NCBI RefSeq assembly: GCF_000377565.1
Contig: NZ_KB898359.1
Coordinates: 56,508 to 120,507 of the forward strand
DNA from: Rhizobium sp. 2MFCol3.1
Lineage (GTDB): Bacteria > Pseudomonadota > Alphaproteobacteria > Rhizobiales > Rhizobiaceae
Direction: 5' to 3'
DNA length: 64,000 nucleotides
Shown here: positions 26,249-34,315 of the stretch, one piece after another
Position numbering within the stretch: position 1 is the stretch's first letter
Layout of the letters: every line of letters starts with the position of its first letter
Notes under the pieces: model-generated
Seen by the model: only the letters and a program-made list of their open reading frames with translations
The model's database searches: none
What the model was told of the DNA's origin: nothing
Program-made: the position numbers and the translations under genes

Positions 26249-26399
26249 GTGTGCTCTTCCACTGTTCGAGCGAATTTACATGCGCGCCAAAAAGTAAGTG
26301 ATTTCTGATAGATCGCAAGAGCTAACCTGAAAGGTCGAGATAGGTCCATGCCGTGGAAAGTAAGGCCTTTGCGTCCTGATCACGAGGTGACATCCAAAA

Positions 26400-26471
26400 A
26401 GTAGGACTATTTCACCGGAATACAATCCAGCCAAGGGCGCTCCACCCTTCATCTTAAGCGCCCTTTTTCAC
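26400..26471 (+). ncRNA. Candidate small RNA ending in a strong terminator
   Basis: Between two minus-strand genes there is a plus-strand terminator: AAGGGCGCT (26433-26441) pairs perfectly with AGCGCCCTT (26457-26465), followed by T residues. No plus-strand gene ends here, so a plus-strand transcript starting in 26249-26400 is implied. An upstream imperfect hairpin (GGTGA near 26386 with TTCACC near 26411) adds structure. The 5' end is not defined and no promoter was recognised. Confidence 0.4.
26433..26469 (+). terminator. Rho-independent terminator, plus strand
   Basis: A perfect 9-base stem (AAGGGCGCT/AGCGCCCTT) with a 15-base loop, then a T-run. On the minus strand there is no T-run, so it is oriented for plus-strand transcription. 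Confidence 0.7.
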
Positions 26472-26572
26472 CCGGACGTCCGCGACGCTCGCGAAATCAT
26501 TTCGCGGCGAAGCCGACAATCGTTGTTCGGTTGGTTGCACACACTTGACGTGTTTGCGACCACGTCACGAGA

Positions 26573-27022
26573 TCAGAGGGTGTTTGCTGTTGTTTCCATC
26601 CAAGCGCGATGTTTTTCCTCGTCCTGACGTGCCTTCATAAAAAAGGCCTTTAATGCCGGAATTGCATCCTCGTGCCGGGCGGCTCGCTCATACGCGGTGA
26701 CCGTGTCGTCCTCGTTGGTCTTCATGGCCATGAGGATGGCAGCGTCACCCATCATGTCGGCAAGCGCAATCTTGCCGGTCGTCAGCATTTGCTTCATATC
26801 GCCTTCCGTCGGCGCCTCGATGCCCAACTCGCGGGCCGTTTCCGTAAGAACCTGTACATGCTCGAGGTGGTCCTCCTTGAAGACCGCAATTTTGCCGGCC
26901 AGTTCCCGACTGTTCAAACGCTCGATGCATGAATCGTAGGCGGCGATTGCATCATGCTCCAAAAAAAGGAGGTTCTTGACCAGATCCTTGATGTCGGACT
27001 CGTTGCCCACCATGGTTACCAT
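26573..27022 (-). CDS. Ferritin-like domain protein
   Basis: A 149-residue four-helix-bundle protein of the DUF2383-like/PA2169 group. Carboxylate and histidine ligands are spaced as in ferritin-like di-iron sites: LLFLEHDAIAAYDSCIERLN (E, H), FKEDHLEHVQVLTE (E-x-x-H), NEDDTVTAYERAARHEDAIP and ARQDEEKHRAWME (E-x-x-H). It could bind iron or act in oxidative protection; family function is not established. ATG 27022 has AGGAG 10 bases upstream. EcfG-type promoter 34 bases upstream. Confidence 0.88.
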   Translation of the reverse strand: MVTMVGNESDIKDLVKNLLFLEHDAIAAYDSCIERLNSRELAGKIAVFKEDHLEHVQVLTETARELGIEAPTEGDMKQMLTTGKIALADMMGDAAILMAMKTNEDDTVTAYERAARHEDAIPALKAFFMKARQDEEKHRAWMETTANTL

Positions 27023-27055
27023 GCTTGTATGTCTCCTATGTTTCAGAGCATGACC

Positions 27056-27080
27056 AACCTGCAAACGCCATAGTTGTTCC
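27056..27080 (-). promoter_or_regulatory. EcfG/RpoE2-type promoter before the ferritin-like gene
   Basis: GGAAC (27076-27080 on the minus strand), 18-base spacer, TT (27056-27057), 34 bases before ATG 27022. Confidence 0.55.
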
Positions 27081-27469
27081 AATGGATCTCGCGCGCGGCA
27101 TGGCCGGATAGGCGACTGGATAGATCAAAGCGCTGCTGAGCCTCGAAATGGCGTCGCCATCGCGCGATCTCAAGCGCAGCTTGATTACTGCTCGCGCGGG
27201 GACTTGGTTGGTGAATGACTTTATAGAGCAGTTTGGTGCTTCAACATTGGTTATCCGCGTGAAACTGGTAAGTCACCCAGTCGCGGCTGAACCAGCACGG
27301 CGTCGTACAGAGCCACTCGCGATTTGGTCTTAAACGCGCGAAAGGATGGGCAACGTTAGTTTGGCCAGGACCTAACACGTTTTCGCATCGACACAGCGCT
27401 ATCGACGTGATCGGCCCGTTTGTAGACACAATCTAATGGCAGTCCCGCAAATATCACTGGAGCAGCAAC
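27081..27469. other. Intergenic region, nothing recognised
   Basis: About 390 bases between divergent genes. No coding frame or structured element could be supported. Confidence 0.35.
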
Positions 27470-27835
27470 TTGCCAAAACTTTTGATCTTGATTTCTGCAC
27501 TACTTGGCGTACTCGCCACCGGCTGCGCTTCCCAAGAGCCATTCGAGACAACCTCCGCGACAAGTCCGACATCCGCGAGCGCTCCGGCTGACGATCGTAC
27601 TGTCATCGCTGAAGCTGTCGGCAACGCGTCAGCGGGATCGAAACCGCTGGCCTGGGCAAACCCGGAAACCGGCAGCGCTGGCGTCATCGAGCATGTCGAA
27701 AATACCACCGGCCAGGAGACTGGGTGCCGAAAATTCACGACAAGTCAGCAAGCCCTCGGCGGAAAAACTCGGTTCGACGGTGTCGCTTGCCCCTCCGGCC
27801 AATCGTGGAAGCTTAGCGCGGAAAGCGCCGATTGA
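27470..27835 (+). CDS. Small lipoprotein with a surface-antigen-like domain
   Basis: A 121-residue protein starting at TTG 27470 (GGAG 8 bases upstream). A lipoprotein signal peptide is seen (LLILISALLGVLATGCASQ, lipobox ATGC at ~16-19). The mature part contains RTVIAEAVGNASAGSKPLAW, then ETGSAGVIEHV and GCRKFTTSQQALGGKTRFDG, which resembles the short outer-membrane-associated domain of rhizobial surface antigen/17-kDa-type lipoproteins. Probably anchored in the outer membrane. Function unknown. Confidence 0.8.
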   Translation: MPKLLILISALLGVLATGCASQEPFETTSATSPTSASAPADDRTVIAEAVGNASAGSKPLAWANPETGSAGVIEHVENTTGQETGCRKFTTSQQALGGKTRFDGVACPSGQSWKLSAESAD

Positions 27836-27929
27836 TCGCGCTCTCACAAGGCATTAGTAACGTCGTCAATATCGTCAAGGTTGCCATCGAAGGCAGTCTT
27901 CCGAGCTCAATTAAAACAGGATAGACGGA

Positions 27930-28283
27930 TTGCCGGAGTACCCGATCACGCCCGATAAGCGATATTTCGTCGTCCGCGGTCGCCTGTGGCGGCAGGCTAA
28001 CCCCGCACTCGACGAAGATACTCGCGATCGTCTGGTGGCCGAGCTCATGGCTGCCCGGCGCGCCGTTCGCGGTGCGACAGCGGGTAGCAGCGAGATGGCG
28101 GAAGCACGAGGCCGTATCGACGATGCCAAGGTGGCACTTGGCGAGCGGGGAGCTCCATGGTGGACCGATGGCGCTCCCGACTACAATCGCTACCTCGCCC
28201 GAAATACCCCTTACGCTGATTGGTATGCCGAGTTGCAAGATCGTTCATTCACAGCGAAACAATCTTGCGATCTGAAACGTTAG
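27930..28283 (+). CDS. Hypothetical protein of a conserved rhizobial family
   Basis: A 117-residue cytoplasmic protein read from TTG 27930 (AGGA upstream). The text ITPDKRYFVVRGRLWRQANP, LDEDTRDRLVAELMAARRAV and ERGAPWWTDGAPDYNRYLAR forms a pattern I recognise from many rhizobial hypothetical proteins, none characterised. No membrane segments or catalytic motif. It lies between the lipoprotein and DUF6894-like genes on the same strand. Confidence 0.75.
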   Translation: MPEYPITPDKRYFVVRGRLWRQANPALDEDTRDRLVAELMAARRAVRGATAGSSEMAEARGRIDDAKVALGERGAPWWTDGAPDYNRYLARNTPYADWYAELQDRSFTAKQSCDLKR

Positions 28284-28403
28284 TTGGATCAGTCGGTTAC
28301 TAATTGCCGATTGAGCAGCGAATGGACGGGCGAGTTGAGACATGGTCAACGCGCGGCTTCGTGCGTCGTGCTCATCCTGAAACGATGTCGCGGAGGACCA
28401 GAG

Positions 28404-28640
28404 TTGACCAAATACTTCTTTCACCTGCGGACCGATGGCATCCTCGAACTGGATGAGGTTGGCGCGGATTTCGATACAGATGACTTGGCTGTTGTCGATG
28501 CGTCCAACGCTGCCCGCGAGATGGTGCTCGATGCGGTCATAACGGGAGATACTCCCCTCGTTCAGCAATTCGAAATCACACGCGAAGACGGCACGCTGAT
28601 CGGCATCATACCGATCCAGGCGGTCATTCGTCTCGGGTAG
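28404..28640 (+). CDS. DUF6894-like small protein
   Basis: A 78-residue protein beginning TKYFFHLRTDGILELDEVGA, then AREMVLDAVITGDTPL and FEITREDGTLIGIIPI. The YFFH-x-R-x-DG start with a D-x-G-x-D/E acidic patch is the hallmark of the short rhizobial DUF6894 group. The TTG at 28404 is the likely start: GGAGG lies 8 bases upstream and family members begin right at this motif. Function unknown. Confidence 0.75.
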   Translation: MTKYFFHLRTDGILELDEVGADFDTDDLAVVDASNAAREMVLDAVITGDTPLVQQFEITREDGTLIGIIPIQAVIRLG

Positions 28641-28822
28641 CAATTCCCAGTTGCTTTGGGTCTTGCACAGACAGACTTTGCCTAATGGCTTTTACCGGTT
28701 TTTCTTTCCACGTGCGCTTTTTTCTTAGGTGCGGTACGCACGTTGCAACGCGGCATATCCCTGCAGATAACCTTCTCTCCGAAGGCAGTGACAACGGAAC
28801 ATAACGTGTATATTAATTGGTG

Positions 28823-30253
28823 ATGGACAGTATCGAAGAACGTCGGATCGACCGCGAGATCAATCAAGTAAGCTCAGGTTCCGATCCGTTCGCGGCCGCG
28901 ATGCGAGCCTCTCGGATGCCGATGATCATCACCGATCCCCGCCGGCCGGACAATCCGATCATATTCGTGAACGAGGCCTTTGCCGCCCTCACGGGATACA
29001 GTCGCCAGGAAGCACTGGGGCGAAACTGCCGTTTTCTCCAAGGACCAGGAACGAATTCGGACGACGTCGACAAGATCAGACAGGCAGTCGCGGAGAAGCG
29101 CCCCATAGAGATGGATCTTCTCAACTATCGCAAGGACGGTTCGCTGTTCTGGAACAGGTTGCTCGTATCACCTGTCTTCGATGACGGAGAGCTGACCTAT
29201 TTCTTCGCCTCTCAGTATGATGCGACCTTGGAGAGGACTGCGCCATCGCGTCCCGAACAGCAGGACCTGGAGGCGACGCTCCAACGCCGGATCGCGGATC
29301 TGACGGCAAGCGAGGAGAGGTTGAACTTCACCTTGAAAGCCGGAGGTCTCGGCGTTTGGACGCTGGACGTCCAAGAAGGCCGGCTGGTTTGTTCGCCAAT
29401 CTGCAAGGCGAACTTCGGGCGCGAGCCCGCCGAAAACTTCACCTATGAGGATTTAAGAGCCTCCATCCATCCCGACGACCTGGAACGTTGGCAGCAAACG
29501 GTTGGCTCCGCGCTGGAGTCCGATGGCAACCTTCATGTCGAGTACAGGATCGTAAAGCCAGACGGGAGCCTCTCCTGGATCGAAGTGCGGGCGGAGACGA
29601 AATTCGACGAGGCGCGGCGGCCACAACAGATGAGTGGTGTCTCGATCGACACGACCGAACGGAGGCAGGCGGAAGCCTACCGGACGATGATGGCTCAAGA
29701 AATGGGTCATCGGATGAAGAACATGCTGGCGATCACTCAGTCGATCGTTAACCAGTCGCTGCGCGCCGACGAGCCGATTGAAAGCATCAGGTCGACAATA
29801 TCGCAACGTCTGGCTGCCCTGTCCCGCTCCGCCGACGTTCTGCGCGGCCGAGAGGTCGACAGCCTAGGCTTGCGGGAAATCGTTCAGCAGGCAGTCGCGC
29901 CGTTCAACGAGGCCGGTCGCATCGCGTTCGACGGACCTGACCTGGACGTCTCCCATCGATCGAATACCAGCCTTTCGCTCGCTCTGCACGAGCTTGCGAC
30001 AAACGCGGTCAAGTACGGCGCGCTCTCCGAGCCTCAGGGCCGCGTGGACATCCACTGGAGCGTTACCGGAGACGACTTTGTGTTCCGGTGGAAGGAAACC
30101 GGAGGACCGGTTGTGGTAGAGCCGGAGAGGCGCGGATTTGGGACAAAGCTTATTCAAATGCTCGGCGCGAGCCTTCGGGGCGAGGCAGACATCGACTTTC
30201 CTCCCGACGGTCTCTCTTTCATCGTGACAACGTCAAGAGACGCGATGACTTAG
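28823..30253 (+). CDS. LOV-PAS HWE histidine kinase (blue-light receptor)
   Basis: A 476-residue cytoplasmic photoreceptor kinase. The LOV domain (~21-130) contains the flavin-binding GRNCRFLQG with the photoactive cysteine 69. It also has the other hallmarks NPIIFVNEAFAALTGYSRQE and LLNYRKDGSLFWNRL. A second PAS domain follows (~155-275, TLKAGGLGVWTLDVQEGRLV). The HWE kinase domain starts at ~285: EMGHRMKNMLAITQSIVNQS, LHELATNAVKYGALS and GFGTKLIQMLGA. LOV-HWE kinases of Brucella, Caulobacter and Rhizobium sense blue light and modulate the general stress response or attachment. ATG 28823 is preferred over TTG 28817. Confidence 0.96.
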   Translation: MDSIEERRIDREINQVSSGSDPFAAAMRASRMPMIITDPRRPDNPIIFVNEAFAALTGYSRQEALGRNCRFLQGPGTNSDDVDKIRQAVAEKRPIEMDLLNYRKDGSLFWNRLLVSPVFDDGELTYFFASQYDATLERTAPSRPEQQDLEATLQRRIADLTASEERLNFTLKAGGLGVWTLDVQEGRLVCSPICKANFGREPAENFTYEDLRASIHPDDLERWQQTVGSALESDGNLHVEYRIVKPDGSLSWIEVRAETKFDEARRPQQMSGVSIDTTERRQAEAYRTMMAQEMGHRMKNMLAITQSIVNQSLRADEPIESIRSTISQRLAALSRSADVLRGREVDSLGLREIVQQAVAPFNEAGRIAFDGPDLDVSHRSNTSLSLALHELATNAVKYGALSEPQGRVDIHWSVTGDDFVFRWKETGGPVVVEPERRGFGTKLIQMLGASLRGEADIDFPPDGLSFIVTTSRDAMT

Positions 30254-30429
30254 GCCTTCCCGCCCCCCTGCTCGCACGCCGAGGGAAATTCCCTTGCATG
30301 ACGGCAGCAGTGGTGCAGCCATCCCAGCGACCTGCAGGGGCGGCTTGGCTTGCGGACACCCGGCATGCCTTTGGATCCTTTTTGCAGGCCGTCGCGATCG
30401 GACGCCTCCAACCAAGGACGCCGGCGCGC

Positions 30430-30454
30430 GGAACAAAAAAGCATCCATCCCGTT
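30430..30454 (+). promoter_or_regulatory. EcfG/RpoE2-type promoter before the csbD-like gene
   Basis: GGAAC (30430-30434), 16 bases, then CGTTTA (TT at 30453-30454), 39 bases before ATG 30493. Near-perfect consensus. Confidence 0.7.
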
Positions 30455-30492
30455 TATTCGGCGAGACGCTTCTGTCTCTGAGGAGAATTTAC

Positions 30493-30684
30493 ATGGGTAG
30501 CACCAGCGACAAGATTTCCGGTAAGGCAAACGAATTGGCCGGCCAGGCTCGACAGGCTGTCGGTAAGGCGATCGATGACAAAGAAATGCAGGCCAAGGGC
30601 GCCGTCCAGGAAGCCAAGGGTGATGCTCAGCAGGCCAAGGGCAACGCGAAGGACGCGGTAAAGAACATTGTTGACCGAGCCTGA
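30493..30684 (+). CDS. csbD: CsbD-family stress protein
   Basis: A 63-residue CsbD-like protein: MGSTSDKISGKANELAGQAR, then QAVGKAIDDKEMQAKGAVQE and AKGDAQQAKGNAKDAVK. The G-K-x-N-E-x-x-G-x-x-x-x-x-x-G-K pattern defines the family, which is induced by general stress in many bacteria (a sigma-B target in Bacillus); biochemical role unknown. ATG 30493 follows GAGGAGAATTTAC. A near-perfect EcfG-type promoter precedes it and a strong hairpin follows it, making a clean single-gene transcript. Confidence 0.92.
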   Translation: MGSTSDKISGKANELAGQARQAVGKAIDDKEMQAKGAVQEAKGDAQQAKGNAKDAVKNIVDRA

Positions 30685-30702
30685 TACACTGTCAGGTCAA
30701 GG

Positions 30703-30730
30703 AAGGCGCGCCAATGCGGCGCGCCTTTAA
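30703..30730 (+). terminator. Terminator hairpin after csbD
   Basis: AAGGCGCGCC (30703-30712) pairs perfectly with GGCGCGCCTT (30718-30727) around a 5-base loop; the following T-run is short. Located 18 bases after the gene's stop. Confidence 0.65.
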
Positions 30731-31001
30731 TGTCGAGTAAACGTCGCCTGCCTGCTAAATGGCAAAGGTGGCGACAATTGTTGAGCTGCCGTGCATGGAA
30801 AGCGGTCTACGCCGCCAAGGCCACGCTCGATGAAAGCAAGCCACTGTGGCGGATGGACGGTGATGCTTTTGACACTCACCATGAGTGCGTATCCGCTCTT
30901 CACCGTAGCGCGCCAGCCGATCAAGCAATCGAGTTAAGACAACCGGGCATCACGCCGGCTTTACACGTATACGAGATCTTCTGCGGCGCTCGCCTATTGT
31001 T

Positions 31002-31026
31002 GGAACCGTCAAGGCGGTCGCGGGTT
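31002..31026 (+). promoter_or_regulatory. EcfG/RpoE2-type promoter
   Basis: GGAAC (31002-31006), 18-base spacer, TT (31025-31026), 29 bases before ATG 31055. Confidence 0.55.
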
Positions 31027-31054
31027 TCCTGTGGCCAAGATGAGGAGCGCAAAC

Positions 31055-31237
31055 ATGACAAGTGACAAGAAAGCCCAGCAGGCGATCGAGAAGACCGGGA
31101 AGAAACCGATCGACATACAGGAGCATCCGCCGGCAGGGCCTCATGACAAGGATCAACTCCAGGACGAGAGCAAGACCCCCGGCGCTGGAACTCTGCCGGA
31201 CAAGGGCGAGGAGAGCGTGTCGCCGGGCAGTGGCTGA
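31055..31237 (+). CDS. Small disordered hypothetical protein
   Basis: A 60-residue hydrophilic protein (MTSDKKAQQAIEKTGKKPID, IQEHPPAGPHDKDQLQDESK, ending GEESVSPGSG) with no hydrophobic core, probably intrinsically disordered. GAGGAG precedes the ATG and an EcfG-type promoter precedes that. Comparable short hydrophilic proteins are typical general-stress products in rhizobia. Function unknown. Confidence 0.6.
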   Translation: MTSDKKAQQAIEKTGKKPIDIQEHPPAGPHDKDQLQDESKTPGAGTLPDKGEESVSPGSG

Positions 31238-31445
31238 CACGGATCACGATGCGGGTTCGGTCGGAAGTGGCGTTGGCCTGGGCCGCGGGCAAGCCACCGA
31301 GAAAGAGTTTAGCAGCAGTTCAACAGCTTTGCAGTATCCGTCGCCTCATAAGGGGAGTGAAGAAAAATAGATTTAGTCGCGGTCGCGTCAAAGGCGACCG
31401 AGAGTTTCTGTTCGCCGACCTTCGAGGATGAGCAGCCGGTCGGCG

Positions 31446-31724
31446 TCAGTGGTGCGTCTCGGGCAGGCTCCGGTTAGAATATTGGTGGACCAGCATGATC
31501 CCTTGCTCAAGAAGAAGCTCGGCGGCCGGGAGGTCGCGGATGCCGAGGTGTCCAGACAGGCCTCGGATCGTACTGGCCACGCATGTCGAGTTGGTGGCGA
31601 ATAGAACGTATCCTGCGTCTTCGGCCTCTTCTGCGGTGGCCTCGAGTGCATCGGCGACCGTATCGAGCAGACTGGTGCGCTCCACGATCGTCATTTCGTT
31701 CAACGTCTTGGAAATTGCGTTCAT
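31446..31724 (-). CDS. Hypothetical protein
   Basis: A 92-residue protein starting MNAISKTLNEMTIVERTSLL; GAGGAG is 6 bases before ATG 31724. The sequence is helical and weakly acidic (DTVADALEATAEEAEDAGYV, LGIRDLPAAELLLEQGIMLV), with no recognised domain. Longer upstream frames reach 31952 but look non-coding. It is convergent with the small gene at 31055. Confidence 0.65.
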   Translation of the reverse strand: MNAISKTLNEMTIVERTSLLDTVADALEATAEEAEDAGYVLFATNSTCVASTIRGLSGHLGIRDLPAAELLLEQGIMLVHQYSNRSLPETHH

Positions 31725-32041
31725 GTTGATCTCCTCGCGTGTTCCCGTAGGTCGCGGTGTCATAGCTGAACATTGTCGGCGATGATCGGGAGATGGTGCC
31801 CGCAGGCTGCATAAGCAAGGAATAGCTGCCACGCAGCTCACGCATGGCAGCAGCCTCTCCAATGTCGGCGCGCACCTTCTTTCGGCGCCGGCGGTCGGGA
31901 CCTTTGATTTCGTCTTGTGACCTTTATCGTGCAGCGGTCGCCTTGTCGTCACGTGGCGGGGGACCGCGTCATCCAGCCCGACGGTGTATGAACATATCTA
32001 AAAACTAGGTCCCTATAACACCACGAGCGATCCCTGAAATG
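31725..32041. other. Intergenic region, nothing recognised
   Basis: About 315 bases between two minus-strand genes; no coding frame, terminator or promoter pattern supported. Confidence 0.35.
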
Positions 32042-34315
32042 TCATTTTCTCAAGCCCAACGACCGTGGGCCGCGTGTCGGGAACAAAGTTTCCAAAGCTT
32101 CTGCGAACCTTCCATCCGCGACGGTGCGGCGATCACCCACCACCCCCGCGGACAGAAGGCCATTTTCGCACGGACGATCGTCGTCCCATCCCGGATGGTT
32201 GACGATTGGATATAGGCAAATCCCCTCCATGGGCACGCCCTGTCGAATAGCTTCGCGCGTCTCGTTTGCCACATAAGTGATCCAGGAGCCTCGCCTGTTT
32301 CCCTCAATGCCGGTCTCGGCGATCATCATTGGCCGGCCGTAGCGAGCATAGGTCTCAACGAGAATATTGCGTAGGGGCTTATAGTCGCGGTGCTCCATGT
32401 CGATCGGGGGACCGCCATGTATCCATTGGTTGTTGAAGTAATAATTGACGCCAATGACATCGAGATATTGGCGTTTTCCGCCAAGCTGTGGCCACATCCG
32501 CCCTTCGATCATGTCCCAGGCCTGGAATTGAGACAGGCGGTGTCCTTCCGCCGCCGCGGCGTCCCAAGGTCGGTGACGATCCCGGACAACGTTGATGCGC
32601 GGCTCGCAATGGACAAATCGGGCACGAGGATCAACGTCGCGTATGGCATCCATCGCAGCAATGGCGGCCCGAACCAGTTGCACCTTCAGTTCAAATCCCC
32701 TGCCATGGGCGAACGGATTTAGGTAGCGTGCATCCCCTCCGCCCCAGGCCAAGAAAGAAATTTCGTTCACCGGACAGTAGAACGGCACCAGATCGGTCTC
32801 TTCTTCAACGACTTGCGCGCATGCCCTGGCAAACCGCGCGAACCGCTCGACGAATGCGGGGGACCAAATGTCGATGTCATCGGGCCATCCGTAATGAAGA
32901 AGGTCCCATATGACCTGCGTTCCCGATGTCGTCGCCGCTCTGAGCATCGACCTGACACTTGACCAATCGTAGACGCCATCCCTCTCGATCAGGTGCCACC
33001 GGAACCCATCGCGGACAGTTCTGATGCCGAACTCCTGTAGCTGGACGTAGTCATTGTAGGCGTAATCATCGTGCCGCGTCGCCCGTATCACGTCCAATCG
33101 CTTGCCCATGATATTCTCGTCTCGTGGACGCAAGCGGTGCGTCGAACATTCGAACCCTGCTTGCAAGAATGATTTGAACACCCTTGATGATTGGCTCACC
33201 TTCTGCTCTGTCATCACGTCGCAAAAAAGGCGCTCCCACTGTGGAATGACCGCGCTCACACTGTAGTCCTGGACAACGCGGCGTCTGAGCGCTTCACCCA
33301 TCCTACGACGCTCGGCTGGCTGAAGAAGATGCCGGATAGCGGCCGCGACCGCGGGTGGGTCGCGATAAGGCACGACAAGTCCCGACAGGTTATTCTCGAC
33401 TTGCTGAAGCACGCCGGGGTCGGGCGTGACAATGACGGGAAGGGCTGCCGCCCCCGCCTCGGCAACGACGTGGGGCATCCCCTCGCCTTCGGACAGCCAC
33501 ACAAAGATGTCCATAGCAACCATGAGGTCGGGCACATCCGTACGATCGCCAAGAAACTGCACAGAGGCGTCAAGACCCAGAGCGGACGCCTGACGCGCAA
33601 GTTCGACGGCATAGTCAGCGTGAAATGCGTCCGGGCCGCCAACGACAAGGAACGTCGCGTCCTTGGCTTCCGTCTTGACGAGCGCCGCCGCGCGGATAAA
33701 GTCCTGCACATTCTTTTTAGGATCCAGCCTTCCCACCCAGCCTATGAGAACCTGTTCTTCCTTAAGACCCAGCCGTCGCCTGACTGCGTCACGACGCGCT
33801 TGATCAAACTCGCTCAAATCGACCATGGACGGGATCTCGATGGCATCATGTTCTCGATCGGGCATTTTTGCGGCCGCAGCGTCGCGTATTGATCGACAAA
33901 CACCAACATACTTTGTGGTGAAATGTTTCGGCCCAGCCTGAGCCTCGGAAACTAAGCCACCGTGTTCGATGAGGGGTGGTCTAAGATAAAGGCGCTCGAG
34001 AGCGGGATAGATATCTGCCACATTCTGGCATGACACGACGATGTCATAGCCGGAAACCTTGTCCGCCAAATATACGACGGTGTCCTCGAACGACATCTCG
34101 TAAGGCGCCGTGTCGACGTCCACGCCCAGTTCAGACAATTGCTGATGTGTCTGATCGGGCATGCCGGATTTGCGAAAGCATGCGACGACGTCGATCCTAT
34201 AGACCTTCGGATCGAGATTGGCAGCCAGAAGTCGAACCTCTGTTTCCTCGCCGCCCACGACCAGCCAAGCGAAAACAAACAATATCCGGACAGGCGAGTG
34301 CTTTGGCTCTGTCAT
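32042..34315 (-). CDS. Two-domain glycosyltransferase-glycosidase fusion
   Basis: A 757-residue cytoplasmic protein. Residues ~1-375 are a GT-B glycosyltransferase of the GT4 type: VRILFVFAWLVVGGEETEVR (N-terminal domain), IGWVGRLDPKKNVQDFIRAA, and the nucleotide-sugar site EGMPHVVAEAGAAALPVIVT. Residues ~390-757 are a TIM-barrel retaining glycosidase of clan GH-A (closest in feel to family 1/5-type): YCPVNEISFLAWGG holds the acid/base glutamate and MMIAETGIEGNRRG the nucleophile. It overlaps the preceding gene by 4 bases and is last in a four-gene operon. The glycosidase has no signal peptide, so it acts inside the cell, perhaps editing the product made by the neighbouring transferases. Substrates unknown. 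Confidence 0.9.
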   Translation of the reverse strand: MTEPKHSPVRILFVFAWLVVGGEETEVRLLAANLDPKVYRIDVVACFRKSGMPDQTHQQLSELGVDVDTAPYEMSFEDTVVYLADKVSGYDIVVSCQNVADIYPALERLYLRPPLIEHGGLVSEAQAGPKHFTTKYVGVCRSIRDAAAAKMPDREHDAIEIPSMVDLSEFDQARRDAVRRRLGLKEEQVLIGWVGRLDPKKNVQDFIRAAALVKTEAKDATFLVVGGPDAFHADYAVELARQASALGLDASVQFLGDRTDVPDLMVAMDIFVWLSEGEGMPHVVAEAGAAALPVIVTPDPGVLQQVENNLSGLVVPYRDPPAVAAAIRHLLQPAERRRMGEALRRRVVQDYSVSAVIPQWERLFCDVMTEQKVSQSSRVFKSFLQAGFECSTHRLRPRDENIMGKRLDVIRATRHDDYAYNDYVQLQEFGIRTVRDGFRWHLIERDGVYDWSSVRSMLRAATTSGTQVIWDLLHYGWPDDIDIWSPAFVERFARFARACAQVVEEETDLVPFYCPVNEISFLAWGGGDARYLNPFAHGRGFELKVQLVRAAIAAMDAIRDVDPRARFVHCEPRINVVRDRHRPWDAAAAEGHRLSQFQAWDMIEGRMWPQLGGKRQYLDVIGVNYYFNNQWIHGGPPIDMEHRDYKPLRNILVETYARYGRPMMIAETGIEGNRRGSWITYVANETREAIRQGVPMEGICLYPIVNHPGWDDDRPCENGLLSAGVVGDRRTVADGRFAEALETLFPTRGPRSLGLRK

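Noticed and set aside
25592..26308. A 238-codon plus-strand frame opposite the PAS-HWE kinase
   Set aside because: Antisense shadow; no ribosome-binding site or recognisable domain.
28786..28822. GGAAC element just before the LOV kinase
   Set aside because: No TT at 18-19 bases from GGAAC, and the element lies too close to the start codon to give a normal leader.
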